This document shows positions 6,629 through 14,159 of a stretch of DNA of 64,000 nt, in pieces (positions within the stretch are counted from its first letter, which is position 1; each line of letters starts with the position of its first letter). Origin of the DNA: an uncultured Pelagibacteraceae bacterium (GTDB taxonomy: Bacteria; Pseudomonadota; Alphaproteobacteria; Pelagibacterales; Pelagibacteraceae); assembly GCA_902523895.1 (NCBI GenBank), contig CABZAZ010000001.1, forward strand, positions 1 to 64,000. Direction: 5' to 3'. The translations under genes were made by a program, and so were the position numbers. The notes beneath the pieces are model-generated. The model saw nothing but the letters and a program-made list of their open reading frames with translations, ran no database searches and was not told the DNA's origin.

Positions 6629-8177
6629 AGAAAATGAAAATTTTGAGATAGATTTTAGTCCTGAAATTCAAGCATTATCGTACTTTGCACATATTCCATA
6701 TACTCCAATGTCTGCAATTGCTGAATTTGTAGATAACTCTTTGCAGAGTTATCTTAATAATGACAAAAAATTACACAAAATTCATTCTCCAAGTTGGAAA
6801 CTTCGAATAGGAATTTATATAACAAAGTCAAAAATATTAATTGAAGATAATGCTGCTGGTATAAATAGACAAGATTGTGACAGAGCTTTTAAGGCTGGCG
6901 CCGCACCTGATGAGGAAGACAAAGGTTTATCCGAGTTTGGGATGGGAATGAAAACAGCTGCATTATGGTTTTCAAAAGCATTTGAAGTTCAAAGTTCTGC
7001 TCTAGGTGAAAAAGTAGAAAGAACTGTTAAATTTGATTTAGACAAAGCGTTAGATGAAGGTTTAGTTAAATTTAAACCAAAAATACAAACTACTTCAGCA
7101 AATCAACATGGCACAAAAGTTATTTTAAATAAATTACGAAGAGAACAAACAGCTAGAACTAAAAAACAAATAAAAGAATATCTGTCATCTATGTATAGAC
7201 ATTTCATAAACAAAAATAGGATTGAAATAAGAGTAGACAATGAAAAATTGAGTTATGAAATGCCTCCTATATTAAATGCACCTTTTTTTCATGAGGTAGG
7301 TAAAGCGAAGAGTAATAAAAAAATTAAATGGTTAAAAAAATTTTCTTTTTCCTATGCATCTAAAAAAGCACACGGATTTGCAGGTATTTTTGATGAGGGA
7401 AATATTGGATTTGCAAAAACTAAGTATGCAGGTTTTAACTTATTTAGATTTGACAGACTAATACAGGGTGTGGGAGAAAATAAGGGATACAGACCACCAC
7501 AAATATTTGGAAATCCACAAAGTCATTCATACCAAAGAATTTTTGGTGAAATTCATTTAGATGGTCAATCTGTTTCTCATATTAAAGATGGATTCATCTG
7601 GGATGACCAAGAAGAATTTGAGTTTATTGAAAAATTAAAAAAAAATTTACAAACAGGTGATGTTAATATATTTGATCAAGCAAAAAATTATCGACTAGAT
7701 AGAAGAGCAAGAGATGTAAAAGTTCAAACTTCAGAAGGTTTGGATGGTGCTATAAAGTTGGCTCCAGCTGCTTTAAAAATTCTTGAAGAAAAAAAAATAC
7801 CTCGCCAAGTAGAAACTACAAAAGAAAAACCTAAACCAAAAGACAAAGAAGTAAGAAGAAAACAAATGAAGTTTGAAGGATATACTTGGAATTTTGAAAT
7901 AATTTTAAACTATGATAAAAATGAAAGAGATTGGATACAGGTTTTTGAAAAAGGAAATAAAACAAAGGATATTACTATTATAATAGCAATGGGAATGGGA
8001 TTTACTCAACAATATTTTGGGTCTAGACCTGATGAGGTTGAGGGAATGCTTGCAATCATAGAATATATTGCTTTGGCAGAAATTGTTGAAAAATCAAGAG
8101 GAACTTCAAAAGCTCATGCAATAAGAATGTCTTTAAATGAAATTATAAGAAGACAGCCCCCAGATCTGGGATATTAA
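6621..8177 (+). CDS. MORC/MutL-like GHKL ATPase, 518 aa
   Basis: Predicted DNA-associated ATPase of the GHKL fold (Hsp90, MutL, gyrase B, MORC). Visible motifs: N-box AEFVDN at 34-39 with catalytic Glu35 and Mg-binding Asn39, IEDNAAGI at 74-81, and the glycine-rich lid GLSEFGMGMKTA at 102-113 with Lys111. A second alpha/beta domain follows to about residue 350. A lysine-rich linker (about 395-415) leads to a C-terminal domain of its own. Prokaryotic MORC-type proteins of this kind are known next to Z1 and restriction-nuclease genes in predicted restriction-modification systems (Iyer, Abhiman and Aravind 2008), exactly as here. Confidence 0.85.
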   Translation: MTKENENFEIDFSPEIQALSYFAHIPYTPMSAIAEFVDNSLQSYLNNDKKLHKIHSPSWKLRIGIYITKSKILIEDNAAGINRQDCDRAFKAGAAPDEEDKGLSEFGMGMKTAALWFSKAFEVQSSALGEKVERTVKFDLDKALDEGLVKFKPKIQTTSANQHGTKVILNKLRREQTARTKKQIKEYLSSMYRHFINKNRIEIRVDNEKLSYEMPPILNAPFFHEVGKAKSNKKIKWLKKFSFSYASKKAHGFAGIFDEGNIGFAKTKYAGFNLFRFDRLIQGVGENKGYRPPQIFGNPQSHSYQRIFGEIHLDGQSVSHIKDGFIWDDQEEFEFIEKLKKNLQTGDVNIFDQAKNYRLDRRARDVKVQTSEGLDGAIKLAPAALKILEEKKIPRQVETTKEKPKPKDKEVRRKQMKFEGYTWNFEIILNYDKNERDWIQVFEKGNKTKDITIIIAMGMGFTQQYFGSRPDEVEGMLAIIEYIALAEIVEKSRGTSKAHAIRMSLNEIIRRQPPDLGY

Positions 8178-8183
8178 ATAGAT

Positions 8184-10733
8184 ATGAATACAACAGTTTC
8201 AGTAGAAAATAAAAGTCCAAAAAAATGGGAACCTAATAGAGAAGGTTCAAAATTTAGTGAGTGGTTAAAATCAAAAAAACAGAGTAATAAAAACATAAAC
8301 GAAAGTGACATTTCTGAACAAGCCTCAATCATACTCTCAAAATGTATTGATCCAAATAATCAAACTCACTCAAATTTAGACTCAACAGGTCTCGTAATAG
8401 GTCAAGTTCAAAGTGGAAAAACTTTATCCATGACTTCTGTTACAGCTATGGCAAAAGATAATGGTTTTGGAATAGTAATAATAATGTCAGGATCAGTTAG
8501 TCCTTTATCTTTTCAAACCGCAGGTAGAATTACTGCAGAATTAAAGGGACGAAGAATGTATAGAATAATCAATAATCCAAAAGATCCTTGGAGAAGTGAA
8601 CAATATTCAAGTACATTAAGAACCTTTTCTGAAAACTTTAAAGATAAAAATTTTCCTGAAGATAGAAAAAAAACTCTATTGATTGTTACTCATAAGAACC
8701 CTGCCAGAATTAGGATGTTAACTTCATTATTTCAAGATGAGAGTTCAAATATAAAAGATATACCAACATTGATAATTGACGACGAGTGCGACCATCACTC
8801 TTTGAATAGTAAAGATTATCAAAATGAAGTTAAAAATTTATCTGAAAAACAAAGAAATCGACTTGATGAAATTTATCAGATTAGTGAAGGAGATACTTGG
8901 GAAAGTATTTCTGAGACATACGCAACGAGTGAAGAATACTTAAAAGATATTAACAATTTTGAGGATGACAAATTACCACCTCCCGGAACATATATTTTAT
9001 TAAGAGAACTAGAGACAGCAACTTTTCGTGAAATAAATAATTTACGATCGATTTTTTCTTTTCATACTTATCTCGGTTATACTGCAACACCACAAGCTTT
9101 GACTGTTATTGATCAAATAAATAATCTTAAACCATCATTTGTGCACTTACTTCCACCTGGAAAAGGTTATACAGGTTTAGAGCATTTTTTTCCTAGGGAG
9201 GAAAAATCTTTTAAACACAAAAATAATTTTCACATTAATTCAATTGAAGAAGATTTGAATGATATTATTTCAAATAATACAAGACCGAAAAGTTTAGAAA
9301 ATGCTGTAATAACTTTTATTATTTCTGTTGCTAGTGGCCTAGCAAATAAAGAGGATGAAGAGGAAGATAGTAATAGATCTATGATTATTCACCCACATAG
9401 TGAAGTAAAAGATCACTTTACGTTTTATAATTATACTAAAGGTATACTTGATGAAATAAAAAACGGTCTCAAAGCTGACAAAAAAGACTCTGCATATATT
9501 GAAACAGTCGAAATCTTAAAAAGTACATATGAAAATTATAACAAAAAAAATTCTCCAAAAAATTTACCTGAATTCAATGATAGTTTTTTATCTTTTATAA
9601 AAATAGCTATTTCTGAAACACAGCTATTTGAGTTTAACGCAAGCGAGAGAAATAAAAGGATACCAGAAATTAAGTGGGATGAATTATACTCAGCAATACT
9701 GGTCGGTGGAGTGGGTCTAGAGAGAGGATATACTGTAAATGGATTAACAATATCTTATTTATCTAGAAAAGTTGGTGGTAAACAACAAGATACTCTATTA
9801 CAGAGGGCTCGTTTTTTTGGATATCATGAAAACTATGAAAGTTTTATTCAAATTTATCTATCTGATAATTTACAAAAATATTATAGAGAAATATCTGAAA
9901 TAAATAAAAATTTTATTAATAGTGTGAATGATTTTACAACTAATCATCCAGAAAAAAGTTTTAAAGATTGGCCAGGTATTTGGTTTGGTTCAGGTGTTGC
10001 TAAGCATGAACTTACAAGAAAAGGAATTATTAGAAGCAAAACTCTTTTTAGATACAAAGCTGAAGAACCTATTGTAAATAAATTTTCTCATCTTCTTAAT
10101 AAAAATGATTTGATTAACAATTACAAAATTTATTTAAAACTTGAACAAACTTTAAAAGATAGTTTAGTGCCAATTTCAGAAATGGATGATATTGAACCTG
10201 TATATAAAGAATGGGCTAAAAATAGAAAAGATATTCTTATCTCAAAAAAGTTAAATATATCGGATCTTTATGATTACTTTTATAAAGATTTAAAATTTCA
10301 TAATTTTGAGTGGAAAGATTTTTTACTAGCCTCCTTAAACTTCAAAGGATATTCAGAAGATGAAAGAAAAGAGATCAATCAAAGAATTTGTCCTATTATT
10401 TTTATGAATTATCAAAGTGAGAACAGTGAAGATAGAACTAGATCTAATCTAAAAGGAAGTTCAGCTATTAATCCACACGCAGGAAAAAACAAAAAATATA
10501 ATAAAGAAAATAAAGAAACATATAATTTATTTCCTGGAGCCAGAGAAATACATTATGATTTTTTAAGAGGAGCAACTAAACCAACTAAAGGCAAATCTAT
10601 TGGTCTAGAGTACCCAACACTACAAATTTATTTATATAATGTAAATTGTAAGGGTACAGTTACTGAAACAGTCCCATATTTTAATGTTTATCCGGCTTTA
10701 AATTTATGGCGAGATCTATTAAAAGTAAATTAA
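8184..10733 (+). CDS. Z1-domain superfamily-2 helicase-like ATPase, 849 aa
   Basis: Predicted DNA translocase or helicase subunit of the restriction system. Walker A is GQVQSGKT at 73-80; the Walker B region LIIDDECDHH is near 195-205; a TATP motif (GYTATPQA) is near 298-305. The Z1 domain follows, with VGGVGLERGYTVNGL and an arginine-finger motif LLQRARFFGY near 505-555. The full length (849 aa) is usual for Z1 proteins. It begins 6 bp after the GHKL ATPase gene and is followed 1 bp later by the nuclease gene, so the three are co-transcribed. Confidence 0.88.
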   Translation: MNTTVSVENKSPKKWEPNREGSKFSEWLKSKKQSNKNINESDISEQASIILSKCIDPNNQTHSNLDSTGLVIGQVQSGKTLSMTSVTAMAKDNGFGIVIIMSGSVSPLSFQTAGRITAELKGRRMYRIINNPKDPWRSEQYSSTLRTFSENFKDKNFPEDRKKTLLIVTHKNPARIRMLTSLFQDESSNIKDIPTLIIDDECDHHSLNSKDYQNEVKNLSEKQRNRLDEIYQISEGDTWESISETYATSEEYLKDINNFEDDKLPPPGTYILLRELETATFREINNLRSIFSFHTYLGYTATPQALTVIDQINNLKPSFVHLLPPGKGYTGLEHFFPREEKSFKHKNNFHINSIEEDLNDIISNNTRPKSLENAVITFIISVASGLANKEDEEEDSNRSMIIHPHSEVKDHFTFYNYTKGILDEIKNGLKADKKDSAYIETVEILKSTYENYNKKNSPKNLPEFNDSFLSFIKIAISETQLFEFNASERNKRIPEIKWDELYSAILVGGVGLERGYTVNGLTISYLSRKVGGKQQDTLLQRARFFGYHENYESFIQIYLSDNLQKYYREISEINKNFINSVNDFTTNHPEKSFKDWPGIWFGSGVAKHELTRKGIIRSKTLFRYKAEEPIVNKFSHLLNKNDLINNYKIYLKLEQTLKDSLVPISEMDDIEPVYKEWAKNRKDILISKKLNISDLYDYFYKDLKFHNFEWKDFLLASLNFKGYSEDERKEINQRICPIIFMNYQSENSEDRTRSNLKGSSAINPHAGKNKKYNKENKETYNLFPGAREIHYDFLRGATKPTKGKSIGLEYPTLQIYLYNVNCKGTVTETVPYFNVYPALNLWRDLLKVN

Positions 10734-10734
10734 A

Positions 10735-11701
10735 ATGCCTACGCTAGAGGAAATTTTCAAAAATCTTGACACACCTGACGAAGAAGTAGAAGATGTTTTT
10801 AAAACTGAATTAATCTTTGGCAAATATCATAGAATTGGAAAAAATTATAAAGGACTTCCCTCAATACTTATTTTTACAAAAAAAAGATGAAAGAATATCG
10901 GCCCCTTATAAGGGACAGAATATAAGGCTTAGATTCAATATAAATTGTAAAATAAAAGAGAAAGATGAAAATCAAAATTATACGATTTTGTCTTGTATAT
11001 CAAGCGAACCACAGACAATAAAAATTTTTTTAGATATTTGCGAAACTTCAATTTCACAGCTAGGCGACGAACCTACTTCTAAAGAAATAAAAAATAATAC
11101 TGATATCCTCATAGATTTATTTAAAGAACTTCCAAATAAACAATCAAGTATAATTGGTTTATGGGGTGAATTGTTTTTAATAGCAAGTAGTAAAAATATT
11201 ACTAAATCGTTAGAGGCTTGGCATCAACATGCAGAGGATAAATATGATTTCTATGATAATAATGAAGCTTTAGAGGTAAAATGTACTACCCAAACAGATA
11301 GAAAACATCAATTCAAACATGACCAATTAGTCAGTAATTTAAAAGATCATTATGTTGTATCTATTATGATAAGTGAGGATCCAGCAAAGGGCTTGAGTGT
11401 GGTTGATCTTTATGAGGATATTAAAAAAAATTGTAGTTCAGATAATTTAAATAATAAATTGAAGAAAATATTTTTTAAAATTGTTGGAAAAACTCCTTTT
11501 GAGGAATTAAATGAATATAAATATGATTTAAATTTTTCAAAAAAAAACCTGTTATATTTTAAAGTAAAAGGACTTAGTAAACTTGAAAATAAAGATGAGT
11601 CTATTTCAAATATATATTATACAATTGACCTAGCTCAAAAAAAAAGTGTAGATAATTTAAGCAACGATAAATTTACTTCTTATCTTTATTTTCCTAATTG
11701 A
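10735..11701 (+). CDS. PD-(D/E)XK restriction nuclease, frameshifted at A8 run
   Basis: The gene appears to start at ATG 10735 (MPTLEEIFKNL) and run to an A8 run at 10878-10885. There the frame must skip one base to continue as KDERISAPYKG and on to the stop at 11701. Removing one A gives an uninterrupted 321-aa protein. The downstream part also forms a 294-aa frame from ATG 10817, whose first 20 or so residues are out of frame with the family. Nuclease signature: IIGLWGELFLI, then an Asp in KYDFYD and LEVK (Glu and Lys) about 10 residues later, as in the DUF4420-type PD-(D/E)XK proteins that accompany Z1 genes. Inferred to be the cutting subunit. The lesion may be sequencing error or real. 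Confidence 0.78.
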
Positions 11702-11706
11702 TAAGA

Positions 11707-12708
11707 TTAAAAAAACTGTTTTTTAATCTGTCTTGAAATTACTTTTGCAAGCAAAGGTGGAACTGCATTTCCTACTAATCTCCATTGATCTTTAAAATCA
11801 CCAACTAATTTATAATTGTCAGGAAATGTTTGAATTCTTTTAATTTCATTGATTCTTAAAAATCTATTTTTCCAATGAAATGGGCCCATATTATTTGAGA
11901 AACTAGCTTGAATTGTCCATGAGGGTTCTTTGGGTGATAACTTTAATAAAAATGACCAATAGCGCGATCGCCATTTAAATTTTGGACGAGGATGACCTCT
12001 CTCTTTTGTAAAAAAAAGATAATTATCTCCAGGAGGAATTCGCTTTAGCAAGTGTTTGTGTTTTGAGCCTGCTAACTTATTTTTATCCTCAGGTAAGTTT
12101 TTATCTAGATCTCCAATAGCTAGTTTGCAATTTATCCATTTTTTCTTTTTTTTTTTAAAATGAGTAATTTTAGGAAAATCAAATTTTCCAAATCTTTTTA
12201 AAACTCCTACACATATAAATCTATGTCGAACTTGTGGTACACCATAATCAGCACAATTAATAACCTTATAAGATAAATTGTAACCTGCTTTTTTACATTC
12301 TTTTTCAAAAAAATGTAAAGCAGGTTTATGAGGTTTAAAACAAAACCCATGAACATTTTCAAAAAAAAATACTTTTGGTTTGATTTGTTTTAAAGCTTTG
12401 CAGAAATATATTAGAGTATATGAATCTTTGTCCTCTAATGCTCTTTTTTTTCTTTTGATATAAAACCTAGATTTTGAGTATGGCGGACAAGGAGGTCCAC
12501 CAACAATAATATCTACCTTACCAATAAATTTTTTAAAGTTTATATCTTTAATGTCAGAACAAATTATATTTTTTGTAATTTTATTTTTCTTTAGAGTTTC
12601 ACAAGCGATATCCCAATTATCTATAGCAGCGTGTGTTTCAAATGAATTGCTTCTAAAGCCAATGTCAATGCCACCTGCACCAGAGAATAAGCTTAAAATT
12701 TTTTTCAT
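11707..12708 (-). CDS. DNA cytosine-5 methyltransferase 1, 333 aa
   Basis: All main m5C motifs are present in order: I SLFSGAGG (S-adenosylmethionine binding), IV GGPPCPPYS with the catalytic Cys, VI FFFENVHG, VIII QVRHRF, and X LVGNAVPP. The variable target-recognition region lies between VIII and X. The gene ends 5 bp from the end of the nuclease gene, convergent to it. It shares the block GPFHWKNR and the following helix with the second methyltransferase, so the two are paralogues with different recognition regions. Likely role: protecting host DNA from the adjacent nuclease. Confidence 0.92.
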   Translation of the reverse strand: MKKILSLFSGAGGIDIGFRSNSFETHAAIDNWDIACETLKKNKITKNIICSDIKDINFKKFIGKVDIIVGGPPCPPYSKSRFYIKRKKRALEDKDSYTLIYFCKALKQIKPKVFFFENVHGFCFKPHKPALHFFEKECKKAGYNLSYKVINCADYGVPQVRHRFICVGVLKRFGKFDFPKITHFKKKKKKWINCKLAIGDLDKNLPEDKNKLAGSKHKHLLKRIPPGDNYLFFTKERGHPRPKFKWRSRYWSFLLKLSPKEPSWTIQASFSNNMGPFHWKNRFLRINEIKRIQTFPDNYKLVGDFKDQWRLVGNAVPPLLAKVISRQIKKQFF

Positions 12709-12779
12709 TAAAACTTATTATTTGATATTACAATTAATTTAAATTTTCTAGCTCGATTTTAAAATTTTTAGGTATTTAT
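12709..12779. other. Spacer between the two methyltransferase genes
   Basis: A very AT-rich 71 bp between the stop of the second and the start of the first methyltransferase gene, both leftward. No convincing promoter, hairpin or ribosome-binding site was seen, so co-transcription from the extended -10 at 13840-13848 is likely. Confidence 0.3.
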
Positions 12780-13823
12780 TCAAATATTTGCTGCTAAATA
12801 TTTAATCATTACTTTTCCAAGTAAAGGCGGTACTGCATTACCTATCTGTCTTTGTATAGATCTTCTATTACCAAAAAATTTATAATTTTTAGGAAAAGTT
12901 TGTATAGCTGCTATCTCAGGAACTCTTAGTCTTCTGTTACTCCAGTGAAAAGGACCGACCCAAGGACCAGGTTGAGCTGCTATTGTCCAAGATGGAAGAT
13001 CTTCTTTTAACTTTAACAAAAAATTCCAAAATCTTGTATTCTTCTTAAAATTTGATTTTTTACCATCACATAAAGCAAGGTAGTTTTCACCGGGTTTTAC
13101 CTTTTTTAATTCTTTATAATAAGTTCCAAGATTTGTTTTTTCATGCTCTTCCTCATAAATATCTTGATCAAATTCTTCAATATGTTTTCCAACTGTTTCG
13201 TAAGGTTTTAAGTTTTTATTAAATAAGTCTGGTTTATTAGGATCATAGTGAGTTTTTTGAGGCTCTTCATTATTGAATTCTTTTTTGGAACCCATAAAAA
13301 AAACTCTTTTTCTCTTTTGAGGAACACCATAGTCTAAAGCGTTAGCTTTAACCATTTTAAAATTATAATTATATTTTTTTGTTTTTCTCAGAATAGTATC
13401 CACTGCTTTTTTATTTGTAGGATGTAAAATACTTTCAACATTTTCAATCAAAAAGCCATCAGGATTTATTTCATCAATAAATTTGAAAAAATCATCAATA
13501 CAATTTCTTGGATCCTTAGTAATTTTTCTATTTTCATTGGTTATCCAGTAACCATTTTTGGAAAAAGGCTGACAAGGTGGGCCACCTATAATTATAGTCT
13601 TGTTGCCGTTTAAATATTTTTCTATTTCTTTAACTTTTGTCTTTTTAATATCCTCTTTGATTATTTTGGTTTCTTTGAACTCTGAATTTAATTCGAGTGT
13701 TCTTACAGAATCCTCATCATTATCTATTGATACTTTCAATTCGATATTGTTTTGTTTAGCGCCTATATCTAAACCTCCAGCACCAGAAAATAAACTAATA
13801 GCTTGTATTTTTGTATTTTTCAT
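12780..13823 (-). CDS. DNA cytosine-5 methyltransferase 2, 347 aa
   Basis: Motifs I SLFSGAGGLDIG, IV GGPPCQPFSKNG, VI FLIENVES, VIII PQKRKRVFF and X QIGNAVPP are intact. I prefer the ATG at 13823 (MKNTKIQ). An in-frame ATG at 13841 overlaps a near-perfect extended -10 element (13840-13848), so transcription would start downstream of it. The gene lies 71 bp upstream of the first methyltransferase on the same strand, and they may be co-transcribed. Two different m5C enzymes beside one nuclease often methylate the two strands of an asymmetric site; this is inferred here. Confidence 0.9.
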   Translation of the reverse strand: MKNTKIQAISLFSGAGGLDIGAKQNNIELKVSIDNDEDSVRTLELNSEFKETKIIKEDIKKTKVKEIEKYLNGNKTIIIGGPPCQPFSKNGYWITNENRKITKDPRNCIDDFFKFIDEINPDGFLIENVESILHPTNKKAVDTILRKTKKYNYNFKMVKANALDYGVPQKRKRVFFMGSKKEFNNEEPQKTHYDPNKPDLFNKNLKPYETVGKHIEEFDQDIYEEEHEKTNLGTYYKELKKVKPGENYLALCDGKKSNFKKNTRFWNFLLKLKEDLPSWTIAAQPGPWVGPFHWSNRRLRVPEIAAIQTFPKNYKFFGNRRSIQRQIGNAVPPLLGKVMIKYLAANI

Positions 13824-13839
13824 AATGAGTCGTTCTATC

Positions 13840-13848
13840 ATTATACCA
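13840..13848 (-). promoter_or_regulatory. Extended -10 promoter element for the methyltransferase genes
   Basis: Minus-strand TGGTATAAT is a perfect extended -10 (TGnTATAAT). No good -35 was seen at normal spacing, which extended -10 promoters can tolerate. The expected start would be near 13833, leaving a very short leader before ATG 13823. A promoter independent of the nuclease operon would let methylation be set up before cutting. Confidence 0.5.
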
Positions 13849-13875
13849 CAAATTATAATTGTCCCGATAATTAGG

Positions 13876-13899
13876 TTTGTTGGTAAATGGTTGGTAAAT
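13876..13899. repeat. Right arm-type repeats (GTTGGTAA twice)
   Basis: TTTGTTGGTAAAT at 13876-13888 is an exact copy of the left-end 13-mer and is followed by GTTGGTAAAT at 13890-13899. It lies 80 bp inside the right attachment repeat. It is probably a recombinase arm-binding site belonging to the island, inferred from symmetry of position. Confidence 0.5.
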
Positions 13900-13978
13900 T
13901 TTTATAGAAAAAAAATTCCTCTAATGGAGGTTCATTTTAAACACTTATTTAGGATATTTTTTTGAGTCGTAAATTTGG

Positions 13979-14011
13979 GTGTACTGCTCTAACCAACTGA
14001 GCTACAGGCCC
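13979..14011 (-). pseudogene. Stranded 5' half of the CAU tRNA (attR)
   Basis: Exact copy of 154-186: acceptor 5' strand, D arm and the start of the anticodon stem. Leftward of it the sequence no longer matches a tRNA, so this copy cannot fold. It retains its native upstream neighbour, tRNA-Val, 58 bp away. Before integration the two were most likely a tRNA pair transcribed leftward. Its position shows that the island entered in the anticodon-stem region and displaced the original 5' half. Confidence 0.85.
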
Positions 14012-14069
14012 AAATCTATACTTTTGTTATAACATACTTAAGAATTTAGCAAATGAAGATAATTATAAT

Positions 14070-14144
14070 TGGTGGGCCGTGTTGGTTACGCTCCAACTAC
14101 CCCTGCAATGTCAATGCAGTACTCTACTATTGAGCTAACGGCCC
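14070..14144 (-). tRNA. tRNA-Val (GAC anticodon) with non-canonical D and T loops
   Basis: A 75-nt cloverleaf on the minus strand. The acceptor GGGCCGT pairs with ACGGCCC and CCA is encoded. The D stem is GCTC/GAGT, the anticodon stem CTGCA/TGCAG with loop TTGACAT (GAC, Val), and the T stem GTTGG/CCAAC. All stems pair well. However, the D loop (AATAGTA) lacks the G18-G19 pair and the T loop (AGCGTAA) lacks the T54-T55-C56 that normally dock with it. It may be a structurally minimal functional tRNA or a decaying one; tRNA-Val(TAC) elsewhere could cover its codons. Confidence 0.75.
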
Positions 14145-14159
14145 CCTGCGTCAATACAA

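Larger units (their letters stand above)
187..13978. mobile_element. Defence-gene island integrated in a tRNA gene
   Basis: The segment between the two 33-bp tRNA-derived repeats has content unlike the core genes to its right: unknown small genes, a Cas4-like nuclease, a multi-gene restriction-type system and two DNA methyltransferases. Tandem GTTGGTAA motifs lie about 90 bp inside each end. No integrase, excisionase or replication gene is recognisable, so the element is either a decayed island or is mobilised in trans. Base composition is as AT-rich as the surroundings, so transfer from a relative or long residence is likely. Confidence 0.8.

Noticed and set aside
10878-10890. Programmed ribosomal frameshifting in the nuclease gene as the main explanation
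   Set aside because: carB shows the same one-A excess in an A-run with no reason for recoding, so a homopolymer error is the simpler reading. Kept only as an alternative.
12551-12742. Plus-strand frame of 63 codons opposite the first methyltransferase start
   Set aside because: It lies almost wholly over the conserved motif I region of the methyltransferase; it is a shadow frame with no family match.
13600-13965. Plus-strand frame of 121 codons over the second methyltransferase and the island end
   Set aside because: It overlaps conserved methyltransferase coding sequence and the arm-type repeats; hydrophobic composition is typical of antisense frames here.
187-13978. Prophage
   Set aside because: No capsid, terminase, tail, lysis, replication or integrase genes were recognised; the content is defence and unknown genes only.
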